Shown here one piece after another: positions 32,869 through 40,462 of a DNA stretch of 64,000 nucleotides (position 1 is its first letter; every line of letters begins with the position of its first letter). This DNA is from ZC4RG35 sp040878345 (GTDB lineage: Bacteria > Actinomycetota > Acidimicrobiia > Spongiisociales > ZC4RG35). Under the pieces are notes generated by a model. The model searched no databases. It worked only from the letters and a program-made list of their open reading frames with translations, and had not been told where the DNA came from. Location: NCBI GenBank assembly GCA_040878345.1, contig JBBDML010000014.1, positions 1 to 64,000 on the forward strand. The letters run 5' to 3'. A program made the translations under genes and the position numbers.

Positions 32869-34533
32869 TCAGAGGACTTCGCCCACCATCTCCCGAAGGG
32901 CGTCGAAACGCATCGCCCCGTGGTTGAGGATGGCGGCGTGGAATTGCCTCAGGTCGAATCCGGGACCCAGCCGGTCCTTGGTCTCCTGTCTGATCCTCAG
33001 CATCTCCCGCTCCCCCAGCTTGTAGGAGATGGCCTGGGCGGGCCAGCCGAGGTAACGGAGCACCTCGGCCTCGGAGTCGTCCCTCGTCTGGAACCCATAG
33101 ACCCGCATGAACTCGGTGGCGCTCTCGAAGCTCCATGGATCGCCGGGAGCCACCGACGAGGATGTGTCGATGGCGAGCCCCAGGTGGAGACCGATGTCGA
33201 CGACAACTCTTGCCGCCCGGTACATCTGCTTGGCCAGCATCCCGAAGTAGTGCTTGGGGTCCTCCAGGTAACCGAGTTCACCCATGAGGACCTCGGCATA
33301 CATCCCCCACCCCTCCCCGTAGCCGGGGTACCAGGTGAGGAGTCGCTGGGCTCGACTCAGCTCCTCCTTGCGGTACATCGCAGTGGCGTTCTGGAGGTGG
33401 TGACCGGGAACGCCCTCGTGATAAGCGGTCGAGGTGTGCTGGTAGAGAGGGAAAAGGGTCTCACCGCCGAGCGAGTACCAAACCCCGCCCGGCCTGGTGA
33501 AGTCCTCGGACGGCCTGATGTAATAGACCGACCGAGGCCCTCCGGGAGGTGCGACTTGCACCGTCAAGGGCCTGATGACATCGGGAACCTCGAAGTGGGT
33601 CCCGGCCAATTCGTCGACCGCCCGGGCCAACAGCTCGCTGACGTACTCGATGAGCTCCTCGGGTGTGTCGGCCAGACCCGACGGATCAGATTCGAGATGC
33701 TCCCTGACGCCCACCAATCCGGCATCGGGAAGGATCCGCTGCCCGACTGTCTCCATCTCGGCGATCAGCCTGTGGAGCTCCTCCCACCCCCAGGTGTAGG
33801 CCTCGGCGGGGTCGACCTTCATCCCCACCAGCTCGTTGGCGGCCCGGCGATAGGCCTCGTCGCCGACGCCATCAGGCTCCGCCGCTTCGGGGAGATAGAC
33901 CTCGCTGAGCCACTCCCCGAACTCACCCGCAGTGCTGCGGGCATGGTCGACAGCCTCCTCGAGGCGCCGGTCTCGATGACCTGCCTCCTCGGCCCGGGCC
34001 AGGATGTCGAGAAAGGCGGACTCGGGCCCGGCGAGATGGCTGGCCTGCTCCATCACCGACTCGACCTGGCGGCGGGCCACCGTTATCCCCCGCTTTCGTC
34101 CCTCGTCGAGCGTGTTGCGATAGTCCCCATACGGTTGGTCGATCGTCTCGAGACGGGCCACGATCGCCTCCCACACATCGGCGGAATTGCCACGCATCAA
34201 GTCGAAGATGCCGCGGATCTGGTGGAAGGAGCAGGCCAGATGGCGCAGATCTCTGAAGTCGTCGCCCGCCTCGAAGGCTTCGAGACGCTCCTCGATCGAC
34301 CCCAGGGTGACACGGGCGGCGAGCCGCTGCCTGAGATCGGGATGGTGGCGGTGCGGCTCGAGCTCCGCGCCGAAGCGGCGGCCGAGATCGGCGAGGGCCT
34401 CGGCGCCCTCGAGCGAGAAGGAGTCGCCCCACTCGTGATCGTGGCCCGGGATCCCGAGTGAGGTGGCCAGGACCGGGATCAGGTCGGCCACCTCGTCGAC
34501 GTAACGGTCGGTTATCTCGAATACTTCGGACAT
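32869..34533 (-). CDS. DUF885 protein, probable zinc metallopeptidase
   Basis: 554 residues, mostly helical. The family's key motif is YHEGVPGHHLQNA, a HExxxH-like metal site, followed by WYPGYGEGWGMYAEVLMGE with a further Glu, and RAARVVVDIGLHL near the C-terminus. DUF885 proteins are related in fold to M3/M32 peptidases. No signal peptide, so cytosolic. Leaderless start: TAGGTT six bases before the ATG. Confidence 0.87.
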   Translation of the reverse strand: MSEVFEITDRYVDEVADLIPVLATSLGIPGHDHEWGDSFSLEGAEALADLGRRFGAELEPHRHHPDLRQRLAARVTLGSIEERLEAFEAGDDFRDLRHLACSFHQIRGIFDLMRGNSADVWEAIVARLETIDQPYGDYRNTLDEGRKRGITVARRQVESVMEQASHLAGPESAFLDILARAEEAGHRDRRLEEAVDHARSTAGEFGEWLSEVYLPEAAEPDGVGDEAYRRAANELVGMKVDPAEAYTWGWEELHRLIAEMETVGQRILPDAGLVGVREHLESDPSGLADTPEELIEYVSELLARAVDELAGTHFEVPDVIRPLTVQVAPPGGPRSVYYIRPSEDFTRPGGVWYSLGGETLFPLYQHTSTAYHEGVPGHHLQNATAMYRKEELSRAQRLLTWYPGYGEGWGMYAEVLMGELGYLEDPKHYFGMLAKQMYRAARVVVDIGLHLGLAIDTSSSVAPGDPWSFESATEFMRVYGFQTRDDSEAEVLRYLGWPAQAISYKLGEREMLRIRQETKDRLGPGFDLRQFHAAILNHGAMRFDALREMVGEVL

Positions 34534-34539
34534 GGAGCC

Positions 34540-34545
34540 AACCTA
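34540..34545 (-). promoter_or_regulatory. -10 box TAGGTT, leaderless DUF885 gene
   Basis: TAGGTT on the minus strand, six bases before the ATG at 34533. Confidence 0.55.
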
Positions 34546-34617
34546 CTCAGGCTGGCACCTGACCCCGATCCGGTCGAAGCCGACGCGCCACCAGAACCGC
34601 GACCAACCGCCGAGGGG

Positions 34618-35142
34618 TTACTTGCGTACGTCGCGGTCGTGGCGTTGGTGGAGGTCGATGGCTGCAGTGGCCTCGATGGTGAGGTAGGCGCCGGGATTGG
34701 CCCGATAGATCAGCCGAGTCACATCGTCGACCCTCTTACGCGGGACCACGGTGAAGGTGACCTGGACCTCTCCACTCATCCCGTCACCGTTGACGACGGT
34801 GGCCCCAAAGCCCTGATCGCGGATGAGAGGCGCCACTGCCGGTGACCCGCTCGGGGTGACCACACGAATCAGGGACTGCCCGATGGCCAGCCACTCCTCG
34901 ACTATCGACCCGAAATAGGTCCCGGCGGCAAAGCCGGCGGCGAAGGCAACCATCCTCAGCGGGTCCTCGAGGGCACTGAGCACACGGGAGACGGCGATGA
35001 CCCAGATCAGGCACTCGGCGAATCCGATCAGGGCAGCCGTCCCCTTCCTGCCCCTGGATAGGAGCACGATCCTGACGGTGGCCATACCGACGTCGAGCGT
35101 CCTGAGGAAGAAGATCAATAGGAGGTCGGCTGCGAGCTGCAT
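34618..35142 (-). CDS. UPF0316 family membrane protein (DUF5698 + DUF2179)
   Basis: 174 residues from the ATG at 35142; an open frame reaching 35205 runs into the palindromic repeat and is not used. The first 90 residues are membrane helices with the family pattern LRTLDVGMATVRIVLLSRGR and AGFAAGTYFGSIVEEWLAIG. The C-terminal 75 form a DUF2179-like cytosolic ferredoxin-like domain. Function unknown; DUF2179 domains resemble nucleotide-sensing modules. TACCCT lies eight bases before the ATG, and repeat copy E begins six bases beyond that box. Confidence 0.85.
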   Translation of the reverse strand: MQLAADLLLIFFLRTLDVGMATVRIVLLSRGRKGTAALIGFAECLIWVIAVSRVLSALEDPLRMVAFAAGFAAGTYFGSIVEEWLAIGQSLIRVVTPSGSPAVAPLIRDQGFGATVVNGDGMSGEVQVTFTVVPRKRVDDVTRLIYRANPGAYLTIEATAAIDLHQRHDRDVRK

Positions 35143-35150
35143 CCCAGGCC

Positions 35151-35156
35151 AGGGTA
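35151..35156 (-). promoter_or_regulatory. -10 box TACCCT, leaderless UPF0316 gene
   Basis: TACCCT on the minus strand, eight bases before the ATG at 35142 and six bases from palindromic repeat copy E. Confidence 0.55.
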
Positions 35157-35162
35157 TCGACG

Positions 35163-35209
35163 TTCTGTGCGGATTCGCGCGAACCCCTCCGTCACAGATC
35201 CGCACAGAA
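35163..35209 (+). repeat. Palindromic repeat, copy E
   Basis: 47 bases, identical to copy A. With copy F it fills the space between two divergent leaderless promoters. Confidence 0.95.
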
Positions 35210-35224
35210 TGGGATGGTCCACCT

Positions 35225-35271
35225 TTCTGTGCGGATTCGCGCGAACCCCTCCGTCACAGATCCGCACAGAA
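35225..35271 (+). repeat. Palindromic repeat, copy F
   Basis: 47 bases, identical to copy A, same orientation, 15 bases after copy E. The E-F spacer (TGGGATGGTCCACCT) resembles the A-B spacer (CGAGATGACCCACCT), so the pair, not the single copy, looks like the unit that spread. Confidence 0.95.
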
Positions 35272-35291
35272 CGAAATCATGGGATAGGGGA

Positions 35292-35297
35292 TATTGT
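35292..35297 (+). promoter_or_regulatory. -10 box TATTGT, leaderless LLM gene
   Basis: TATTGT six bases before the ATG at 35304. Confidence 0.55.
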
Positions 35298-35303
35298 CGG
35301 GTG

Positions 35304-36284
35304 ATGAGATTCGGAGCTTTCGTACCCCAGGGCTGGCGTATCGACCTCGCCGGCATCGCCGTCGAGGACCACTGGCCGCTGATGCTCTCCATCGCCAACA
35401 GGATCGAAGGCAACGGCTTCGAGTCGTTGTGGGTGTACGACCACTTTCACACCGTCCCCGCCCCCACCCAGGAGGTCACATACGAGCCCTGGACCCTGAT
35501 GGCGGCGCTGGCCGCCACTACCCGAACCGTCCGGCTTGGCCAGATGTGCACCTGCAACACCTATCGGCCCCCGTCCTTGCTGGCCAAGATGGCCGCCTCG
35601 ATCGACGTCATCTCCGGGGGCAGGTTGGAGATGGGGATCGGCGCCGGGTGGTACGAGCACGAGCACGACGGCTATGGCTATCCATTCCTGCCCCCCGGCC
35701 AGCGTCTCGGGATGCTGAGGGAGGGGGTGGAGATCATGAGGGCGATGTGGACCGAGGAGGTGGTCGACTACTCGGGCAAGCACTACCAGCTTCGGGGAGC
35801 GATCTCCCAGCCGAAGCCGGTGCAGAAGCCACACATCCCGTTCTGGATCGCCGGCGGCGGGGAGAAGGTGACCCTCCGGATAGCGGCTCGCTATGGCGCC
35901 TATTCGAACTTCGGCGTCGAGCTCGAGAACTTCATCCGCAAGTCGGAGCTGCTCCGAGGCCATTGCGATGATGTTGGAACCGAGTTCGACTCCATAGTCA
36001 GGTCGGCGAACTTCAACATCCTGTGCGCCGCCACCGAGACCGAGGTGGCTGAAAAGAAGGCCTGGCTGGTGGCCCACTTGAAGAAGTACGTCCCCGAGGA
36101 ACGAGCCATCCGGTTCGCTGCCATGTACGACTACATGTCGGGCACGCCCGACCAACTTGCTGAGAAGCTCCGCCTCTGGGAGAAGGAGGGGATGAGCTAC
36201 GCCATCGTCAACTTCGCCGACGTGGCCTATGACACTTCGAGCCTCGATCTCTTCGCCGCGGAGGTCATTCCCACGCTGAGATGA
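35304..36284 (+). CDS. LLM-class F420-dependent oxidoreductase (TIGR03560-like)
   Basis: 326 residues from the ATG at 35304. Luciferase-like fold with FESLWVYDHFHTVP, TRTVRLGQMCTCNTYRPP, SGGRLEMGIGAGWYEHEH (the GAGW motif typical of F420-dependent members) and HIPFWIAGGGEKVTLRIAA. The residue pattern favours F420 over FMN, and the substrate is unknown. Its stop overlaps the start of the winged-helix gene (ATGA). Confidence 0.87.
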   Translation: MRFGAFVPQGWRIDLAGIAVEDHWPLMLSIANRIEGNGFESLWVYDHFHTVPAPTQEVTYEPWTLMAALAATTRTVRLGQMCTCNTYRPPSLLAKMAASIDVISGGRLEMGIGAGWYEHEHDGYGYPFLPPGQRLGMLREGVEIMRAMWTEEVVDYSGKHYQLRGAISQPKPVQKPHIPFWIAGGGEKVTLRIAARYGAYSNFGVELENFIRKSELLRGHCDDVGTEFDSIVRSANFNILCAATETEVAEKKAWLVAHLKKYVPEERAIRFAAMYDYMSGTPDQLAEKLRLWEKEGMSYAIVNFADVAYDTSSLDLFAAEVIPTLR

Positions 36285-37354
36285 GCGACCGGCTCGACCT
36301 GCGGACCCTCAATCGCACCACCCTCCACCGTCAACACCTGCTGGAGCGGGTCGATTGGTCGGCGTCATCGATGCTGGACTATCTGGTGGGGATGCAGGGG
36401 CAAAACCCCCTCGACCCCTATTACGGGATGTGGTCCCGGCTGGTGGGATTCACCCCCGGCGAGCTGGCCTCGATGGTCGACGCGAGCGAGGCGGTACGGG
36501 GTCAGCTGATGCGAGGCACCATCCACATGCTGGGATCCGAGGACTTCCGCAGGCTGCGCCCGGTCTTCGACCCGTTGTGCGCCCGGATCTTGAGCTCGAC
36601 CCAGTTCGGGAAGGACACGAAAGACCTGGACCTCGAGCGCCTCCTCCAGGTAGGCAGGGCCCTACTCGAGGACGCTCCCCGTACCCGCGCCGAGTTGGGA
36701 CCATTGTTGGAAGAGGCCTTTCCCGGGGCACCCGGGGCATCCTTGGCGCAGGCGGTCACCTTCCTCCTCCCGGTGGTGCAGCCTCCTCCCCGAGGAGTTT
36801 GGGGCCGGACCGGGTCGGCGGCGTGGAGCATCCTCGACCCCGATCCCGAAGACCGAGCCGATGTCGAGTCGACCAAGGACCGCCTGATCCTCCGCTACCT
36901 GGCGGCGTTCGGACCGGCCTCGGTCAAGGACATCCGGGCGTGGTCCGGCCTGACGGGCATAGCCGCCATCGTCAGTCGGGTCAGGGACCGTTTGCGCACC
37001 TATCGCGATGAGAGTGGCTCCGAGATGATGGATCTCATCGACGCCGTGATCATCGACCCCGACGCATTGGCGCCGCCACGGTTCCTACCCGAGTACGACA
37101 ACGTCCTGCTCGGGCATGCCGACCGCTCCCGCTTCTTCGACGGGCCCACTCCCCCCGGATGGGCGGGCAACCTGCTGGTCGACGGGACGTACGCCGGTCA
37201 CTGGAAGATCAGCCGGAATGAGTTGGCAATAACCCTCCAAAGAAAGGTGACCTCCCGTCAGAGACGGCAGGTCACCGATGAGGCGGAGCGTCTCGTTGCC
37301 CTCACAGGGAGCCCCGGTGAGCCGGACTCCCTGCAAGTGCCACTCATGGAGTGA
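36281..37354 (+). CDS. Winged-helix DNA-binding protein (HTH_42/AlkZ-like)
   Basis: 357 residues. It has the family pattern of the YcaQ/AlkZ-related proteins: TTLHRQHLLERVDWS, YLVGMQGQNPLDPYYGMW, VRGQLMRGTIHMLGSEDF and LPEYDNVLLGHADRSRFF. Known members include DNA glycosylases that unhook crosslinks (AlkZ); this shorter group is mostly uncharacterised. Coupled to the LLM enzyme by ATGA overlap. The 3' end overlaps the convergent Gmad2 gene by eleven bases. Confidence 0.85.
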   Translation: MSDRLDLRTLNRTTLHRQHLLERVDWSASSMLDYLVGMQGQNPLDPYYGMWSRLVGFTPGELASMVDASEAVRGQLMRGTIHMLGSEDFRRLRPVFDPLCARILSSTQFGKDTKDLDLERLLQVGRALLEDAPRTRAELGPLLEEAFPGAPGASLAQAVTFLLPVVQPPPRGVWGRTGSAAWSILDPDPEDRADVESTKDRLILRYLAAFGPASVKDIRAWSGLTGIAAIVSRVRDRLRTYRDESGSEMMDLIDAVIIDPDALAPPRFLPEYDNVLLGHADRSRFFDGPTPPGWAGNLLVDGTYAGHWKISRNELAITLQRKVTSRQRRQVTDEAERLVALTGSPGEPDSLQVPLME

Positions 37355-38432
37355 GGTTCCAGGCGCCTTCCGCTACGGGGACGGTCACCACATCGGCCGG
37401 CTCGCCGTCCTCGGCGCTGTACCAGAACACCTTGACCACGGTCTCCGGACTCAAGACAGGTGTGTCGAACTCGTGGGTGAAGATCCCCCAGCACCCCGTG
37501 CCACAACTAGCCATGACCGGCTCCTCGTAGAGCGCCTCGCCGCTCGACGGATCGACCACCTGCACCGTGAGACCGGCCTCAAAGACGTTGGCCCGGCCCT
37601 CCAGATGGGGTAGCCCGTCGCCCCCGAGAAGGAAAGGCTCGGTGAGGATGATCGGGTTGAGGTCATCGAGGAAGGTGTCACGACCCACCGGCTCGAGGAG
37701 AGACAAGCCTTCGGTCCCGTAGGCCTCGACCGGTTGGTCGTTGACGATGAACTGGACCAGCGCCTCGGGATCCTCCTGAGTGACCGTGTAGATGATCTGG
37801 TTGAGCATGGTGACGTCGGCGAGGAGGCCACCAGCGCCTTCAAGGAACGCCTCGTTCATGTACATGGTGATCACCGCCGGGCTCGAGTCGTCGACTCCTC
37901 CGTTGACCCCGTCCACACCTGGAGGGATGACGGTGGTCAGCCCCTCCGGGAGGGTGACACCGAGGTCGGCGAGTCTGGTGACGACCAGTGCCGGATCCTC
38001 GATCCCGCGGAGCACCCCAGAGGCGTCAGTGAGGCTGACGCTGACCGGCACCATGGCCGGGTTGCCCAAGAAGCTGTTGTCCGGCTCTTGGATCAGGTAG
38101 ATGACACCGTCGAACTCGGTGACGATGGGCACCGTCGTCGGGGGCGTGGTATCTGGACCGGGCGTCGTGGTGGGGGTGGCCTCGGGGAGGGTGGTCACCG
38201 GGGCCGGCGCGGTGGTCCCCACCGGCTCCTCACCGGCCGTGCCCTGGAACAAGAGGAGGGGCAGTGCCAGGGCCACCACCGCGGCGGTGGCAATGGCGAG
38301 TATCAGTGCGGGGCTCCGGCGGGGAGCGCTTGCTGGTTGAGTCATCTCGATCTCCTGTGGGAACTCGGGTGGCTCCGGAGACATCGCCACCATCCGCGCC
38401 ATCAGGTCCTTCATCTTCTTCTCGTTGGTCAT
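37344..38432 (-). CDS. Membrane-anchored GerMN/Gmad2-domain protein, possible anti-sigma partner
   Basis: 362 residues from an ATG that overlaps the ECF sigma stop (ATGA). A cytosolic N-terminus of about 40 residues (KKMKDLMARMVAMSPEPP), one membrane helix (ALILAIATAAVVALALPLLL), a Thr/Pro linker, a GerMN-like domain (about 105-240) and a C-terminal Gmad2 immunoglobulin-like domain (VQVVDPSSGEALYEEPVMAS, WGIFTHEFDTPVLSPETVVK). The placement after a sigma gene, a short cytosolic tail and one helix match a transmembrane anti-sigma factor. No recognised ZAS motif is present, so that role is inferred. Confidence 0.75.
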   Translation of the reverse strand: MTNEKKMKDLMARMVAMSPEPPEFPQEIEMTQPASAPRRSPALILAIATAAVVALALPLLLFQGTAGEEPVGTTAPAPVTTLPEATPTTTPGPDTTPPTTVPIVTEFDGVIYLIQEPDNSFLGNPAMVPVSVSLTDASGVLRGIEDPALVVTRLADLGVTLPEGLTTVIPPGVDGVNGGVDDSSPAVITMYMNEAFLEGAGGLLADVTMLNQIIYTVTQEDPEALVQFIVNDQPVEAYGTEGLSLLEPVGRDTFLDDLNPIILTEPFLLGGDGLPHLEGRANVFEAGLTVQVVDPSSGEALYEEPVMASCGTGCWGIFTHEFDTPVLSPETVVKVFWYSAEDGEPADVVTVPVAEGAWNLTP

Positions 38433-38878
38433 GACAACCACTCTCCAAGTCGTTTCCGGGCGCGGGCTAGGTGTCGTTTCACGGTCCCGGTCGAGACCCC
38501 CATCTGTGCGGCGACGTCCTCTGGCGTCAGATCGGCCCAGTAGGTGAGGTACACCACAGACCGTTGTTGCACCGAGAGCCGTTCGACAGCTCGCAGCACG
38601 TCCAGATCGACTTCGACCGGCATCACCGAGGGTCGCTCGGCGACCTTCATCTCTCTGAGCCGTCGTGACAGGGTGCTGCGGTGGTGATCGTTCGACACCG
38701 TCAGCACCGTTCGATACAGATACGCCCGTCGGTTGAGGACACCTGGCCAGCCCTTCGACGCAAAGGCCTTCAAGCAGGCATCGGTAACCACGTCAGCCGC
38801 GTCGAACGGGCCCACCAGAGTCGTCGCGTACTCCGTGAGCTCTCTGGCGTAAAGCCGATATGCCTCTTCGTTGTCCAT
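38429..38878 (-). CDS. ECF RNA polymerase sigma factor
   Basis: 149 residues from the ATG at 38878; an ATG at 38899 would add seven. Sigma2 region: DAADVVTDACLKAFASKGWP and LYRTVLTVSNDHHRS. Sigma4 region: LSVQQRSVVYLTYWADLTPE and DVAAQMGVSTGTVKRHLARA, a clear helix-turn-helix. It is similar to the SigE-like short ECF factors of actinobacteria. Translationally coupled to the Gmad2 protein that follows. Its target promoters are not known. Confidence 0.88.
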   Translation of the reverse strand: MDNEEAYRLYARELTEYATTLVGPFDAADVVTDACLKAFASKGWPGVLNRRAYLYRTVLTVSNDHHRSTLSRRLREMKVAERPSVMPVEVDLDVLRAVERLSVQQRSVVYLTYWADLTPEDVAAQMGVSTGTVKRHLARARKRLGEWLS

Positions 38879-38958
38879 CACACCTATGACGGTGATCATG
38901 CCCCTAAGACGGAGCCGACCCCTGCATTGGGTGACACATCTCGTCCCCGAGCCCCGTC

Positions 38959-40404
38959 TCAGTCGAACGACTGGTCACAGGTCGCATCCAGTGAGCCCAG
39001 GCCGAGTTGGGCCACGGCCGCCTCGGGATCCCTGATCATCAGTTGGGCGTCCTGGCGGATCCTGGGTATGTCGTAGTAGACCCTCCCCGGGGCGCCCCCG
39101 ATCTTGTAGGCCGCCCTGGTGATCCTGAGGGTGGCCACCCGGTCGGTGCTCAGATAGGGGAGGAGATCGACGAAGTCGACCAGACGGTCCTGCGGGATGT
39201 CGGTCGAGACGTTGTCCTTTATCGCGCGGGCCAATGCGCCGAAGTTGGCGATCACCTCCATGGGGCTGGTTTGCTCCAGCACTGCCCCCAACACGCATCG
39301 TTGGCGGTGCATCCTGGCGAAGTCGTCGGAGTGCCTCCTGATCCGGGCGTAGGCCAGGGCGAGATGGCCGTTGAGGTGCTGGGCCCCCTCTTCGATGACC
39401 ACCCTCTCCACGCTCCCGTCCTCATGTGGGTAGGTCTCGTCGATGATGGTCTTGGGGACGTCCATGGTCACCCCGCCCAGGGCGTCGACCACACCCACGA
39501 ACCCGTCCAGGGTGACCAGGGCGTAGTAGTGGATCGGGATTCCGAAGATCTGGGACAGGGCACCCTTGATGGCGTTGATCGGGGGCTCACCGGGCCCGGG
39601 GAAGTCGTCGGGGTAGCGAACCCCGGCGTCGTAGAGATGAGTGATCAGGTCGGGGTAGCAATTGCAGTCCCATCTGCCCATCCCCTCGGGGAGCGGGGCG
39701 TTGGAGAGGTCCCGAGGCACCGAGAACATGGCGACGTCGCCGTTGGCCGGGTCGATGCTGACCACGATGGTGGTGTCGGTGCGGAGCCCGATCCGCCCTT
39801 CACCGGCATCGGCGCCCAGAAGCACCATGTTGAGACGCTCCAGACCGTCCCATATGGGTGGTTCGGTGGTGGTGGTAGGCGGCAACGTGGTGGTTGTCGA
39901 GACTCCGGGCACCACAGTGGTCGAGGCGCCGATCGTGGTGGTGGTGGTCGAGGGGGGGCCGGCAATGGGGTCGGGCTCGGCGAAGACCGTCTTGATCAAG
40001 TCGTACTGTGTCCAAGCCAGATAGCCAAAGGCGAGATGGGGCGCCACCAGGAGGAACAATGCCGCCAGCATCCCTGCCGCCCCCGACCAAAGACTGCCAC
40101 CCGCCGGAGCCGCGGTGTAGGCCCCCGCAACCGCCGTCGTCCTGAAGAGGAGAAGTGCGACATTGACCGCCATGAGGACCAGGAGGGCATTGGGGCTGAC
40201 CCAGAGCTTGACGACCTCTATCTGGAACCGAGCGAAAGCGATCAGGAGTGACGAGAACAGCACCAGGTCGATGAGATAGAGGCCATACGCCGACTTGGCC
40301 TGGCCCACATAGGCATGGCCCCAGCCGGGGAGGATGGCCGAGAACAGGGCAGCAAGTGCGGCGCGTGGATGAGATGTCGATTCGTCCAGCACCGGGGATG
40401 TCAT
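38959..40404 (-). CDS. LytR-CpsA-Psr (LCP) family ligase with extra N-terminal membrane helices
   Basis: 481 residues from the ATG at 40404. The N-terminal 150 residues contain four to five membrane helices, more than the single helix usual in the family, followed by a Thr-rich linker. The LCP domain carries the expected residues: LRTDTTIVVSID, FSVPRDLSNAPLP, and RIRRHSDDFARMHRQR with the Arg residues that hold the lipid pyrophosphate. It transfers undecaprenyl-linked glycans to the cell wall outside the membrane. Divergent from the flippase/glycosyltransferase fusion, which suggests that both work on the same polymer. Confidence 0.88.
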   Translation of the reverse strand: MTSPVLDESTSHPRAALAALFSAILPGWGHAYVGQAKSAYGLYLIDLVLFSSLLIAFARFQIEVVKLWVSPNALLVLMAVNVALLLFRTTAVAGAYTAAPAGGSLWSGAAGMLAALFLLVAPHLAFGYLAWTQYDLIKTVFAEPDPIAGPPSTTTTTIGASTTVVPGVSTTTTLPPTTTTEPPIWDGLERLNMVLLGADAGEGRIGLRTDTTIVVSIDPANGDVAMFSVPRDLSNAPLPEGMGRWDCNCYPDLITHLYDAGVRYPDDFPGPGEPPINAIKGALSQIFGIPIHYYALVTLDGFVGVVDALGGVTMDVPKTIIDETYPHEDGSVERVVIEEGAQHLNGHLALAYARIRRHSDDFARMHRQRCVLGAVLEQTSPMEVIANFGALARAIKDNVSTDIPQDRLVDFVDLLPYLSTDRVATLRITRAAYKIGGAPGRVYYDIPRIRQDAQLMIRDPEAAVAQLGLGSLDATCDQSFD

Positions 40405-40462
40405 CTCCGTCACGAATGCTACGAACGGTGCCGCCAATAACCAGGTTCCTGAAATCGGGGAA

